23,981 nucleotides of DNA from a virus. The position numbers and the translations under genes were made by a program. The notes under the pieces are model-generated. The model was given only the letters and a program-made list of their open reading frames with translations, was not told where the DNA came from and did not search any database. Below, piece by piece: positions 7,199 to 13,639 of this stretch (positions are counted from its first letter, which is position 1; each line of letters begins with the position of its first letter). Location: IMG/VR virus record IMGVR_UViG_3300043427_000649, positions 1 to 23,981 of that record; one strand, given 5' to 3'.

Positions 7199-7698
7199 AA
7201 ACTTCTGATCTAGGCATCCACTTGATGCACGAGTTTGAGGGCTACCGGAATCGCCCATACAAATGCAGTGCAAAAATCTGGACTGTCGGGTGGGGCCACG
7301 CCATGTACGGCGATCAGTTGCGCCTGCCCAACGTGCGAACAGGAACCTACACCGGGATGATCCGCGATGACTACCAACTCAAGCCCGAAGACAACCGGGT
7401 CTGGTCGAAAGAGGAACTGGTTGAGATATTCAAAACTGACCTCGTTTCTTTTGAACGCAGTGTTCTTCGACTTGCTCCCAATCTGGCTGGCCATCAGCGC
7501 AAGTTTGACGCTTGCGTCGCTCTGGCCTTCAATGTAGGCTCGGGCAACTTCCAGCGCAGCACGGTGCGTCAAAAGATTTTGAGGGAAGATTGGGAAGGCG
7601 CTGCCGAGGCGTTCATGTCCTGGTCAAAAGCGGGCGGGAAAGTCCTGCCCGGCCTGGTCAGACGCCGCAAGGCTGAGATTGCACTATTCCTATCGTGA
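7195..7698 (+). CDS. Endolysin, GH24 muramidase (T4/P22 lysozyme type)
   Basis: A 167-residue phage lysozyme that cuts the glycan strands of peptidoglycan. From the GTG start, the catalytic motif E-x8-C-x5-T is seen as Glu15 (HEFEG), Cys24 and Thr30 (TVGWGH), the Cys variant found in P22-like lysozymes. The C-terminal part carries the usual FDACVALAFNVGSGNF and the WSKAGGKVLPGLVRRRKAE signature. No signal peptide or SAR segment is present, so export depends on the holin. GTG at 7195 was chosen over TTG at 7183: GGAG lies 6 bases before it and it overlaps the holin stop as GTGA. Confidence 0.93.
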   Translation: MKTSDLGIHLMHEFEGYRNRPYKCSAKIWTVGWGHAMYGDQLRLPNVRTGTYTGMIRDDYQLKPEDNRVWSKEELVEIFKTDLVSFERSVLRLAPNLAGHQRKFDACVALAFNVGSGNFQRSTVRQKILREDWEGAAEAFMSWSKAGGKVLPGLVRRRKAEIALFLS

Positions 7699-7705
7699 GA
7701 AACAC

Positions 7706-7945
7706 ATGACACATGACCTGCAAAAATACTATGAGGACAGGTTCGACCTGTTCTCCCGCCCAGGCTGGCGCGATTTAATGGAAGACATTGACGTAATGCT
7801 GGAGGCGATGAATAACGTCTCTACCATTGCGGATGAAAAAAGTCTACAATTTCGCAAAGGTGAGATTTCGATATTGATCTGGCTGAAAACCCTGAAAGGG
7901 GTCAGCGAACAGGCGTATGAGGAATTGAATGAAAAGAATGTATGA
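7706..7945 (+). CDS. Hypothetical 79-residue phage protein
   Basis: A small soluble acidic protein (MTHDLQKYYEDRFDLFSRPG..., then WRDLMEDIDVMLEAMN) predicted to be mostly helical. I recognise it only as a type seen in other podovirus-like genomes; no function is known to me. The start at 7706 is preferred over an upstream in-frame ATG at 7679 that would lie inside the endolysin gene. It overlaps the next gene by 17 bases. Position between the endolysin and scaffold genes gives no clear hint of role. Confidence 0.7.
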   Translation: MTHDLQKYYEDRFDLFSRPGWRDLMEDIDVMLEAMNNVSTIADEKSLQFRKGEISILIWLKTLKGVSEQAYEELNEKNV

Positions 7946-8156
7946 ATTTGCCTGCGATTGCGGGCAGCGCACTGAGGCGCTGGTGGATTATGAGACCGCC
8001 AGCGTGCAGTGTGGGTGCGGGGGCACAGCCCACCGCACCATAAGTGCTCCGTCGATTAACTTGGAGGGGTGGTCCGGTCATTTTCCGTCTTCATGGCTGA
8101 AATTTGACCAAAAGCACCGCACCAAGTTAGCGGCAGAGCGCAAAGCCAACGCATAA
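7929..8156 (+). CDS. Zinc-ribbon protein (FmdB-like)
   Basis: A 75-residue protein with a compact N-terminal zinc ribbon: CDCG (Cys9, Cys11) and CGCGG (Cys28, Cys30), with YEFACDCGQRTEALV resembling the FmdB-type regulatory zinc ribbon. The C-terminal part ends in a basic tail (RTKLAAERKANA). GAGGA lies 5 bases before the ATG. Small zinc-ribbon proteins like this are common just upstream of phage head genes, but their function is unknown; nucleic-acid or protein binding is an inference from the fold. Confidence 0.72.
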   Translation: MKRMYEFACDCGQRTEALVDYETASVQCGCGGTAHRTISAPSINLEGWSGHFPSSWLKFDQKHRTKLAAERKANA

Positions 8157-8205
8157 GCAACACCGCCGCGTTGATTCTCCTACAACCTAAAAGGCAGGAA
8201 CCCGT

Positions 8206-8937
8206 ATGTTGATTGAAAATGAACCTGAGTCGCTAGGCGAACTCGAAACTGAAGAAGCCAAGACATCAGAACTTCCTGAGAAATACAGGGCCAAAAGTTT
8301 GGAAGAAGTCGTGCGGATGCACCAAGAAGCTGAAAGGCTGATTGGCAAGCAGGCCCAAGAGGTCGGCGAAGTCCGTAAGTTGGCTGACGAGTTGCTCAAG
8401 CAGAACCTCGGTTCTAAGCAACAACAGACACAAGATGAACCGGAAGTAGATTTTTTTGAGAACCCGCAAAAGGCGGTTCAAGCAACGATTGATAGACACC
8501 CCGATGTTCTCGCAGCCCGGCAAGCCGGACTCGACTTCAAACGGATGCAGATTCAGCAAAAGCTGGCGAAAGACCATCCTGACTACTCCCAAGTGGTCAA
8601 CGATGCTGGTTTCCAAGAGTGGGTGAAATCTTCACCTGTTCGTGTGGGCCTGTACGCCAAAGCCGATGGTGAGTTTGACTATGATTCGGCCAATGAACTG
8701 CTGTCCACATACAAAGAGTTGCGCGGGGTGAAAGCCCAGCAAGCCTCCACTGCTGACAGTGCCTCGCGCACCAAGAGCATGAAGGCAGCGCAAGTTGATG
8801 TCGGCGGAAGCGGCGAGAGTTCCAAACGAGTCTACCGCAGGGCAGACCTGATTCGGCTCAAAATGACCGACCCAGCTCGATACGAGGCGCTGAACGATGA
8901 GATTCTGACGGCGTACTCCGAGGGCCGGGTCCGATGA
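8206..8937 (+). CDS. Scaffolding protein
   Basis: A 243-residue protein placed immediately before the coat gene and read as the internal scaffold that guides procapsid assembly and then leaves. The composition fits: very acidic N-terminus (1-30), helical coiled-coil segment (about 32-70, EEVVRMHQEAERLIGKQAQE), Gln/Asp/Glu-rich linker and a basic C-terminal helix-turn-helix region (about 205-243, YRRADLIRLKMTDPARYEAL), the part that in P22-type scaffolds binds coat protein. GGCAGGA precedes the ATG. The 49-base gap upstream (8157-8205) shows no convincing promoter. Confidence 0.8.
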   Translation: MLIENEPESLGELETEEAKTSELPEKYRAKSLEEVVRMHQEAERLIGKQAQEVGEVRKLADELLKQNLGSKQQQTQDEPEVDFFENPQKAVQATIDRHPDVLAARQAGLDFKRMQIQQKLAKDHPDYSQVVNDAGFQEWVKSSPVRVGLYAKADGEFDYDSANELLSTYKELRGVKAQQASTADSASRTKSMKAAQVDVGGSGESSKRVYRRADLIRLKMTDPARYEALNDEILTAYSEGRVR

Positions 8938-8966
8938 CCTAACTTTTTGATTTTGGAGAATTTAAC

Positions 8967-9908
8967 ATGGCATACCCAACCCCCCAAGTAACGAACACCA
9001 CCGCAGCAACGTTCATCCCCGAGATTTGGAGTGATGAAATCATTGCTGCCTATAAGAAGAACCTCGTCATGGCCAACCTGGTCATGAAGATGAACTTCAA
9101 GGGCAAAAAAGGCGACACGGTTCACATCCCCGCACCTACCCGTGGCAACGCCACTCTTAAGGCAGCATCCACTGCTGTGACTTTGATCGCTGACACCGAG
9201 TCCGAAGTTGTGGTGAGCATCAACCGTCACTTCGAGTACAGCCGATTCATCGAGGACATCACCGAAGCTCAGGCTTTGGCCTCGCTGCGTCAGTTCTACA
9301 CCTCGGACGCTGGTTACGCTTTGGCCCGCGCTGTTGACACCGATCTGATCCAGTTGGGTCGTTCGAGCAACGGCGGCGCTGGCACCAACGCTTACGCCAC
9401 CGGCGCATTTGTTGGTGGTGACGGCACTACCGCTTACGTTGCTGGCAGCAACAACGAAAGCGCATTGACCGATGCAGCCATCCGCCGCACGATCCAGCGC
9501 CTGGACGACAACGACACCCCGATGGACCAGCGTTTCTTTATCATCCCTCCATCCAGCCGTAACACGCTGATGGGCTTGGCTCGCTACACCGAGCAAGCGT
9601 TTGTGGGTGATGGCAACGCTATCCGCAACGGTGAGATCGGCAACCTGTACGGCATCCCCGTGTTCACGACCAGCAACGCTGACACGACCAGTGGCACAGC
9701 CGCAGCTCGTGTGTGCTTGATGGGCCACCGTGACTCGATGGTGTTGGTCGAGCAGATTGGCATCCGTTCGCAGACTCAGTACAAGCAAGACTACCTGTCT
9801 ACCTTGTTCACCAGCGACACACTGTATGGTGTTGCCGCGCTGCGTAACGCTGCCTCCGTGGGCGCAGCCAAGTCTGCATCCATGTTTGCCCTCGTTGTGC
9901 CAGCCTAA
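8967..9908 (+). CDS. Major capsid protein
   Basis: A 313-residue protein read as the main shell protein, with an HK97-type fold expected for this family. Supporting segments are the N-terminal ATFIPEIWSDEI followed by VMKMNFKGKKGDTVHIP, a pattern common to phage coat proteins of this size; the central SINRHFEYSRFIEDITEAQA; and the C-terminal FTSDTLYGVAALRNAASVGA. A clear GGAG lies 8 bases before the ATG. It follows scaffold and precedes a small accessory head protein, the standard order. A G/C-rich hairpin follows the stop codon. Confidence 0.9.
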   Translation: MAYPTPQVTNTTAATFIPEIWSDEIIAAYKKNLVMANLVMKMNFKGKKGDTVHIPAPTRGNATLKAASTAVTLIADTESEVVVSINRHFEYSRFIEDITEAQALASLRQFYTSDAGYALARAVDTDLIQLGRSSNGGAGTNAYATGAFVGGDGTTAYVAGSNNESALTDAAIRRTIQRLDDNDTPMDQRFFIIPPSSRNTLMGLARYTEQAFVGDGNAIRNGEIGNLYGIPVFTTSNADTTSGTAAARVCLMGHRDSMVLVEQIGIRSQTQYKQDYLSTLFTSDTLYGVAALRNAASVGAAKSASMFALVVPA

Positions 9909-9915
9909 CCCCCAC

Positions 9916-9935
9916 ACCCCCCAGAAATGGGGGGT
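9916..9935 (+). terminator. Hairpin after the capsid gene, possible attenuator or mRNA stabiliser
   Basis: A perfect 7-bp stem ACCCCCC/GGGGGGT with a 6-base loop (AGAAAT) begins 8 bases after the capsid stop. The bases that follow (ATTAACTTTAAGG) are A/T-rich but hold no run of T, so a strong intrinsic terminator is unlikely. Partial termination or protection of the capsid mRNA 3' end are alternatives. Confidence 0.55.
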
Positions 9936-9957
9936 ATTAACTTTAAGGAGTTAGATC

Positions 9958-10281
9958 ATGGCTGCTGCATCTGCAATTACTTCCCGTCGCGGGAATGACC
10001 AATTCCGAGGTATCTTTTCTGATACTTGGGCTATCACCTGCACTTTGGACACTGCTGAAATCCTAGACCAAGCTGCAGCTACCGACACTGTGGCGGTTCC
10101 AGGCGTTGTCTTGGGCGATATGGTGATTGGCATGTCGGCTGGCGTGAGCGAGGCGGGGCTTGTTCGCCGCGCCTACGTTTCTGCCGCCAACGTGGTGACC
10201 ATCGCCACGACCAACACAACTGGCGGGGCGGTCAACTTGGCTGCCACGACCGTTAAGTTGGTCATTGGCCGCATGGTGTAA
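9958..10281 (+). CDS. Small head accessory (decoration-like) protein
   Basis: A 107-residue protein, Ala/Thr/Val-rich and predicted to be beta-rich after the first 25 residues (VAVPGVVLGDMVIGMSAGV, VRRAYVSAANVVTIATTN, ending TVKLVIGRMV). Phages often encode a small beta-sandwich protein right after the coat protein that decorates or cements the shell, and this fits in size, place and composition. AAGGAG precedes the ATG by 8 bases. It is flanked on both sides by hairpins, so its message may be dosed separately from its neighbours. No family is firmly recognised. Confidence 0.65.
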   Translation: MAAASAITSRRGNDQFRGIFSDTWAITCTLDTAEILDQAAATDTVAVPGVVLGDMVIGMSAGVSEAGLVRRAYVSAANVVTIATTNTTGGAVNLAATTVKLVIGRMV

Positions 10282-10283
10282 AT

Positions 10284-10307
10284 GAAAGGGGGCTTCGGTC
10301 CCCTTTC
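10284..10307 (+). terminator. UUCG-tetraloop hairpin after the decoration-like gene
   Basis: A 10-bp stem, GAAAGGGGGC/GTCCCCTTTC with one G-T wobble pair, is closed by a C(TTCG)G tetraloop, one of the most stable RNA loops known. It starts 2 bases after the stop codon. Sequence after it (TACTGAAAGAAAAT) has no T-run. A partial terminator, an RNase stop protecting the capsid and decoration messages, or a processing site are all possible. Confidence 0.7.
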
Positions 10308-10322
10308 TACTGAAAGAAAATC

Positions 10323-10532
10323 ATGGCTACATTTCGATGCTTGCAAAGCGGCAACACTGTGACCTTTACACAACAGCATGACATTGACACTATGCGCGGT
10401 CATGCAGGTTATGTTCGGGTCGATGAAAACGGCGAGCTGGTGCAGGTCCAAGAGGCCATCAAAGAATTACCAATGATTGCCTCTGCGCCAGTTAAACGCA
10501 TGGGCAGACCCCGCAAGGCAGTAACCATCTAA
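10323..10532 (+). CDS. Hypothetical 69-residue protein in head region
   Basis: A short protein beginning ATFRCLQSGNTVTFTQQHDI, with YVRVDENGELV in the middle and a basic C-terminal tail KRMGRPRKAV. The tail contains a GRPRK motif resembling an AT-hook, a minor-groove DNA-binding peptide. The body looks like a small beta-domain of the kind found in phage head accessory proteins. GAAAG lies just upstream. No function is recognised; the AT-hook reading is an inference from five residues. Confidence 0.6.
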   Translation: MATFRCLQSGNTVTFTQQHDIDTMRGHAGYVRVDENGELVQVQEAIKELPMIASAPVKRMGRPRKAVTI

Positions 10533-10542
10533 GGAGCACATC

Positions 10543-10689
10543 ATGCCAATGGTCGGAACAAAGAAGTTTGCCTACACACCCAAGGGCAAAAAAGAAGCCA
10601 AAGAGCAGTCGATGAAGTCGGGCAAGCCCGTCAAGTCCATGCCTCTTCGCGGCTCACGCACGGCGACCAACAAAGCCAAGAAAGGTTAA
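10543..10689 (+). CDS. Basic 48-residue micro-protein 1
   Basis: A 48-residue, very basic protein: by hand count 12 Lys, 2 Arg and 2 Glu, a net charge near +12. It starts MPMVGTKKFAYTPKGKKEAK and ends NKAKKG. A good AAGGAG precedes the ATG by 6 bases, which strongly supports translation. Small Lys-rich proteins in this part of podovirus-like genomes are recurrent, but their role is not known to me. DNA binding or neutralising packaged DNA charge is an inference from composition. Confidence 0.68.
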   Translation: MPMVGTKKFAYTPKGKKEAKEQSMKSGKPVKSMPLRGSRTATNKAKKG

Positions 10690-10692
10690 ATA

Positions 10693-10977
10693 ATGGCCGC
10701 CTTAACTGAACCTACCGCACTTCTAACCGATGTTGGGGTTACGGGTGCGTCTCGTGCTGTGCAAGCAGATGCTGGTCAACCAGCGTTCTTGCAAGTTTCA
10801 GGCATTACATCAGCCACTGTTGTGTTGCAAGGTAGTCTTGATGGCACAAATTGGTCAACTCTCGGAACGGCTTTGACCGCTGATGGACTCGTTACGGTTG
10901 CCAATGCTCCTAAGTATTTGCGAGCAAACTGCACGCTTTATGTAAGTGGCACGATCACCGCCAAAATCATGTATTGA
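10693..10977 (+). CDS. Hypothetical beta-rich 94-residue head or accessory protein
   Basis: A small protein whose body (FLQVSGITSATVVLQGSLDG, then LGTALTADGLVTVANAPKYL) reads as alternating beta-strands with a QGSLDGTNW motif. That motif is seen in beta-sandwich domains of phage structural proteins. The last strand ends YVSGTITAKIMY. It starts 3 bases after the preceding stop, with AAAGG upstream. A role as a second decoration or minor virion protein is suggested by the fold and neighbours, not shown. Confidence 0.6.
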   Translation: MAALTEPTALLTDVGVTGASRAVQADAGQPAFLQVSGITSATVVLQGSLDGTNWSTLGTALTADGLVTVANAPKYLRANCTLYVSGTITAKIMY

Positions 10978-10987
10978 GGGGAACCCT

Positions 10988-11134
10988 ATGAAGCCCGGCC
11001 TCTACTCCAACATCGCAGCCAAGAAAGAGCGCATCAAAGCGGGTTCTGGCGAGAAGATGCGCAAGCCCGGCGCTAAGGGCGCTCCAACCGCTGCGGCTTT
11101 CAAGGCTGCGGCTAAGACTGCCAAAAAGAAATGA
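10988..11134 (+). CDS. Basic 48-residue micro-protein 2 with histone-H1-like tail
   Basis: A 48-residue protein with 12 Lys, 2 Arg and 2 Glu, the same length and net charge (about +12) as the product of 10543-10689. It begins MKPGLYSNIAAKKERIKAGS and ends with an Ala/Lys tail AAAFKAAAKTAKKK that resembles a histone H1-type or nucleoid-protein tail. Close relatives with the GLYxNIxAKxxRI and GSGEKMRKPG pattern are, from memory, common in phages and of unknown function. GAGGGG precedes the ATG. Its stop overlaps the next start as ATGA. Confidence 0.72.
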   Translation: MKPGLYSNIAAKKERIKAGSGEKMRKPGAKGAPTAAAFKAAAKTAKKK

Positions 11135-11424
11135 AAACCCCAGCTTGGCAGCGCAAAGAAGGACAATCCAAGACTGGCGGCTTGAATGCCAAGGGTCGGG
11201 CGTCTTATAATGCGTCAACCGGGGGCGATCTCAAAGCCCCCGTGAAGTCGGGCGACAACCCTAGACGGGCCTCCTTCTTAGCACGCATGGGCAATATGCC
11301 TGGGCCTGAGATGAAAGACGGTAAGCCCACCCGGCTACTCTTGTCTCTGAAGGCTTGGGGCGCATCGTCCAAAGAGGATGCTAAGTCCAAAGCCAAAGCG
11401 ATCTCCGCGAGGAACAAGAAATGA
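11131..11424 (+). CDS. Conserved basic phage protein (probable DUF6321)
   Basis: A 97-residue basic protein with the pattern TPAWQRKEGQ, GGLNAKGRASYN, VKSGDNPRRASFLARMGNM and LLLSLKAWGASSKEDAK, which I recall as the domain named DUF6321. The WQRKEG, GGLNAKGR and NPRRxSFLxRM blocks are all present and the length is full. It starts on an ATGA overlap with the preceding basic micro-protein and ends on an ATGA overlap with the adaptor gene, so all three are coupled. Function is unknown; composition suggests nucleic-acid contact. Confidence 0.78.
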   Translation: MKTPAWQRKEGQSKTGGLNAKGRASYNASTGGDLKAPVKSGDNPRRASFLARMGNMPGPEMKDGKPTRLLLSLKAWGASSKEDAKSKAKAISARNKK

Positions 11425-12068
11425 CCTACCTTCAACTGATCAACGATGTGCTGGTACGGCTGCGTGAAACCCAAGTCGCGTCCAACTCAGCAACACCATA
11501 TTCAACATTGATCGGGCGATTCGTCAACGACGCCAAGCGCCAGATTGAGGACTCGTTCAGTTGGAACGTGTTGGGGCAAACGATCACAGTCACCACGACG
11601 CCAGGTACGTACATATACTCTTTGACGGGCGCTGGCCAGAAGTTTCAAGTCATGGATGTGATCAACGTCACAAACTTGACGCAAATGCAAAACATCTCCT
11701 TTGTGGAGATGAACCGTTTTCAGAACTTGTCAGCCCCAGTCTCAGGTCAGCCCAACTACTACGCTTTTGATGGCGTGGATGGTAACGGCGATACCAAGGT
11801 GGTACTGTTCCCACGCCCAGACGGGGTGTACACCATCCCATTCTCGCTGACTGTACCCCAAGCACCTCTCGCAGCGGATAACACATTGGTCCTGGTGTCT
11901 GACGCGCTGGTCGTGCAAAACGCCTACGCACGGGCGCTGGTCGAGCGCGGCGAAGACGGCGGTCTTAATTCATCCGAGGCGTATCAGCTATACCGGGGGA
12001 TGCTGGCTGACCAAATTGCGTTGGAAGGCACCCGTTATCCAGAAAACCAAGAGTTTGTTGCCATATGA
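11421..12068 (+). CDS. Head-tail adaptor (gp4/gp11-like)
   Basis: A 215-residue protein read as the adaptor ring that joins portal to tail in podoviruses (P22 gp4 or T7 gp11 type). It opens with the helical TYLQLINDVLVRLRETQVAS, then IGRFVNDAKRQIEDSFSW, a layout typical of these adaptors. A beta-rich middle with YYAFDG and VVLFPRPDG follows, and a C-terminal helix pair with VVQNAYARALVERGEDGG. The position just before a gp10-like protein supports the call. Both ends are ATGA overlaps with neighbours. The exact subfamily is uncertain. Confidence 0.8.
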   Translation: MTYLQLINDVLVRLRETQVASNSATPYSTLIGRFVNDAKRQIEDSFSWNVLGQTITVTTTPGTYIYSLTGAGQKFQVMDVINVTNLTQMQNISFVEMNRFQNLSAPVSGQPNYYAFDGVDGNGDTKVVLFPRPDGVYTIPFSLTVPQAPLAADNTLVLVSDALVVQNAYARALVERGEDGGLNSSEAYQLYRGMLADQIALEGTRYPENQEFVAI

Positions 12069-13639
12069 GCCAAGCCCTCCAGACTGCTAGTGTCTCAGCG
12101 CCAGGTTTCTTCGGGCTGAACACCCAAGACTCGCCCTTAGACTTGGCGGCTGGTTTTGCACTGGTTGCAAATAATTGCATCATTGACCAGTTCGGTCGTA
12201 TTGGTGCAAGAGAAGGGTTCCGCCGAATCAACGCTTCGTCAGGCGCTTTGGGCGACAACAGCGTCACGGTCATCCATGAGTTGGTGCAAGCTGACGGCGT
12301 GCTGACCATATTGTTTGCAGGCAACAACAAGCTCTTTAAACTCGACGGGTCCAACGCCGTTGTTGAGCTGACGTATGGGGGCGGGGGTACAGCGCCGCTG
12401 ATCACTGCGAACAATTGGCAGTGCGCGTCTCTCAACGGCATAGCCTACTTCTTTCAAGTGGGCTTTGATCCACTGATCTTCGATCCTGCGGTTAGCGCCA
12501 CCACATACCGCAGGGCCAGCGAGAAGGCGGGCGCAACAGGCACACCGCCTCAAGCCAACATTGTTATCTCGGCGTATGGCCGCTTGTGGGCTGCGGACAC
12601 CTCGTCCGATAACGTCACGGTTTTCTTCTCCGACTTGCTTAGCGGGCACAAGTGGACTGGCGGGTCTTCGGGCAGTCTGAACGTCAACACGGTTTGGCCA
12701 AGCGGCGCGGACAACATCACCGGCTTGGCTGCGCACAACAATTTCTTGCTGATCTTTGGTAGCCGTCAGATTCTGGTCTACCAAGGTGCAAACGACCCCA
12801 CTGCTACGTCGCCAGCCGTATTTGCGTTGGCCGATACAGTCAGCGGCATAGGGTGCCTCGCCCGCGACTCGATTCAATCGACTGGCAAGGACGTTTTGTT
12901 CCTGTCTAACTCGGGCGTGCGGTCTTTTGCCCGAACGATCATTGAAAAATCACTGCCTGTTGGCGACATCTCCAAAAACGTCCGCAACGATTTGATACAG
13001 ATTTTGGCGAGCGAGATACCCGCCAACATCAAGTCAGTCTACTCAGAAACCAAGGCGTTCTACTTGCTGACCCTTCCGTCAGTCAACGAGGTGTATTGCT
13101 TTGATACCAGAGTGCAACTGCAAGACGGTTCGTTCCGCGTAACGGTTTGGGATTCCATCCAGCCGTCTGCTTTGCTCTCTCGCCGCAATGGTGACTTGTT
13201 CCTAGGCAAGAGTGGGTTTGTTTGTAAATACGGCACGTATCAAGACCACACCAGTTCTTACCGGTTCATGTATTACACGAACAACGCTGACTTGGGCAAC
13301 CAAAACATCATCAGCATTTTGAAGCAGCTCAAGCTCATCGCAATTGGCGGCAGCAACCAGACGGTCACGATCAAGTACGGCTTTGATTTCGCGGCGAACT
13401 ACCAGTCTGTCAACGTGATTATTCCGACGCAAAGCGTAGCGGAGTACGGCATTGCTGAATTTGGGGCAAACGGCGTGCCGCTGGCCGAGTATGTCGAGGG
13501 CGTAGCGCTGCAAACGCTCTCTGCGCCTGCCTCCGGTAGCGGTAAAATTGTTCAAACTGGATACGAGTCTGACATCAACGGCGCTGCGCTGTCGATCCAG
13601 CGCATCGAAATCCAAAGCAAAGATGGGAAAACATCGTGA
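12065..13639 (+). CDS. Tail hub/nozzle protein, P22 gp10-like stabilisation protein
   Basis: A 524-residue, beta-rich protein with repeated short strands, starting SAPGFFGLNTQDSPLDLAAG and NCIIDQFGRIGAREGFRRI. That opening is characteristic of P22 gp10-type proteins (packaged-DNA stabilisation family), which form the hexameric tail hub below the adaptor. Later blocks are VISAYGRLWAADTSSDNVTV, HNNFLLIFGSRQILVYQG and DVLFLSNSGVRSF, as expected of a beta-propeller. Length is close to gp10. It overlaps the adaptor (ATGA) and the next fibre gene (GTGA). In P22, gp10 holds the tailspikes, so the fibre encoded next is a likely partner. Confidence 0.8.
   Translation: MSQALQTASVSAPGFFGLNTQDSPLDLAAGFALVANNCIIDQFGRIGAREGFRRINASSGALGDNSVTVIHELVQADGVLTILFAGNNKLFKLDGSNAVVELTYGGGGTAPLITANNWQCASLNGIAYFFQVGFDPLIFDPAVSATTYRRASEKAGATGTPPQANIVISAYGRLWAADTSSDNVTVFFSDLLSGHKWTGGSSGSLNVNTVWPSGADNITGLAAHNNFLLIFGSRQILVYQGANDPTATSPAVFALADTVSGIGCLARDSIQSTGKDVLFLSNSGVRSFARTIIEKSLPVGDISKNVRNDLIQILASEIPANIKSVYSETKAFYLLTLPSVNEVYCFDTRVQLQDGSFRVTVWDSIQPSALLSRRNGDLFLGKSGFVCKYGTYQDHTSSYRFMYYTNNADLGNQNIISILKQLKLIAIGGSNQTVTIKYGFDFAANYQSVNVIIPTQSVAEYGIAEFGANGVPLAEYVEGVALQTLSAPASGSGKIVQTGYESDINGAALSIQRIEIQSKDGKTS

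Noticed and set aside
8157-8205. A sigma-70 promoter in the 49-base gap before the scaffold gene (TTGATT at about 8171).
   Set aside because: No acceptable -10 hexamer lies 16-18 bases downstream.
8832-9917. A 361-codon open frame on the - strand under the capsid gene.
   Set aside because: It is antisense to the capsid gene, has no ribosome site or protein motifs, and is explained by codon bias.
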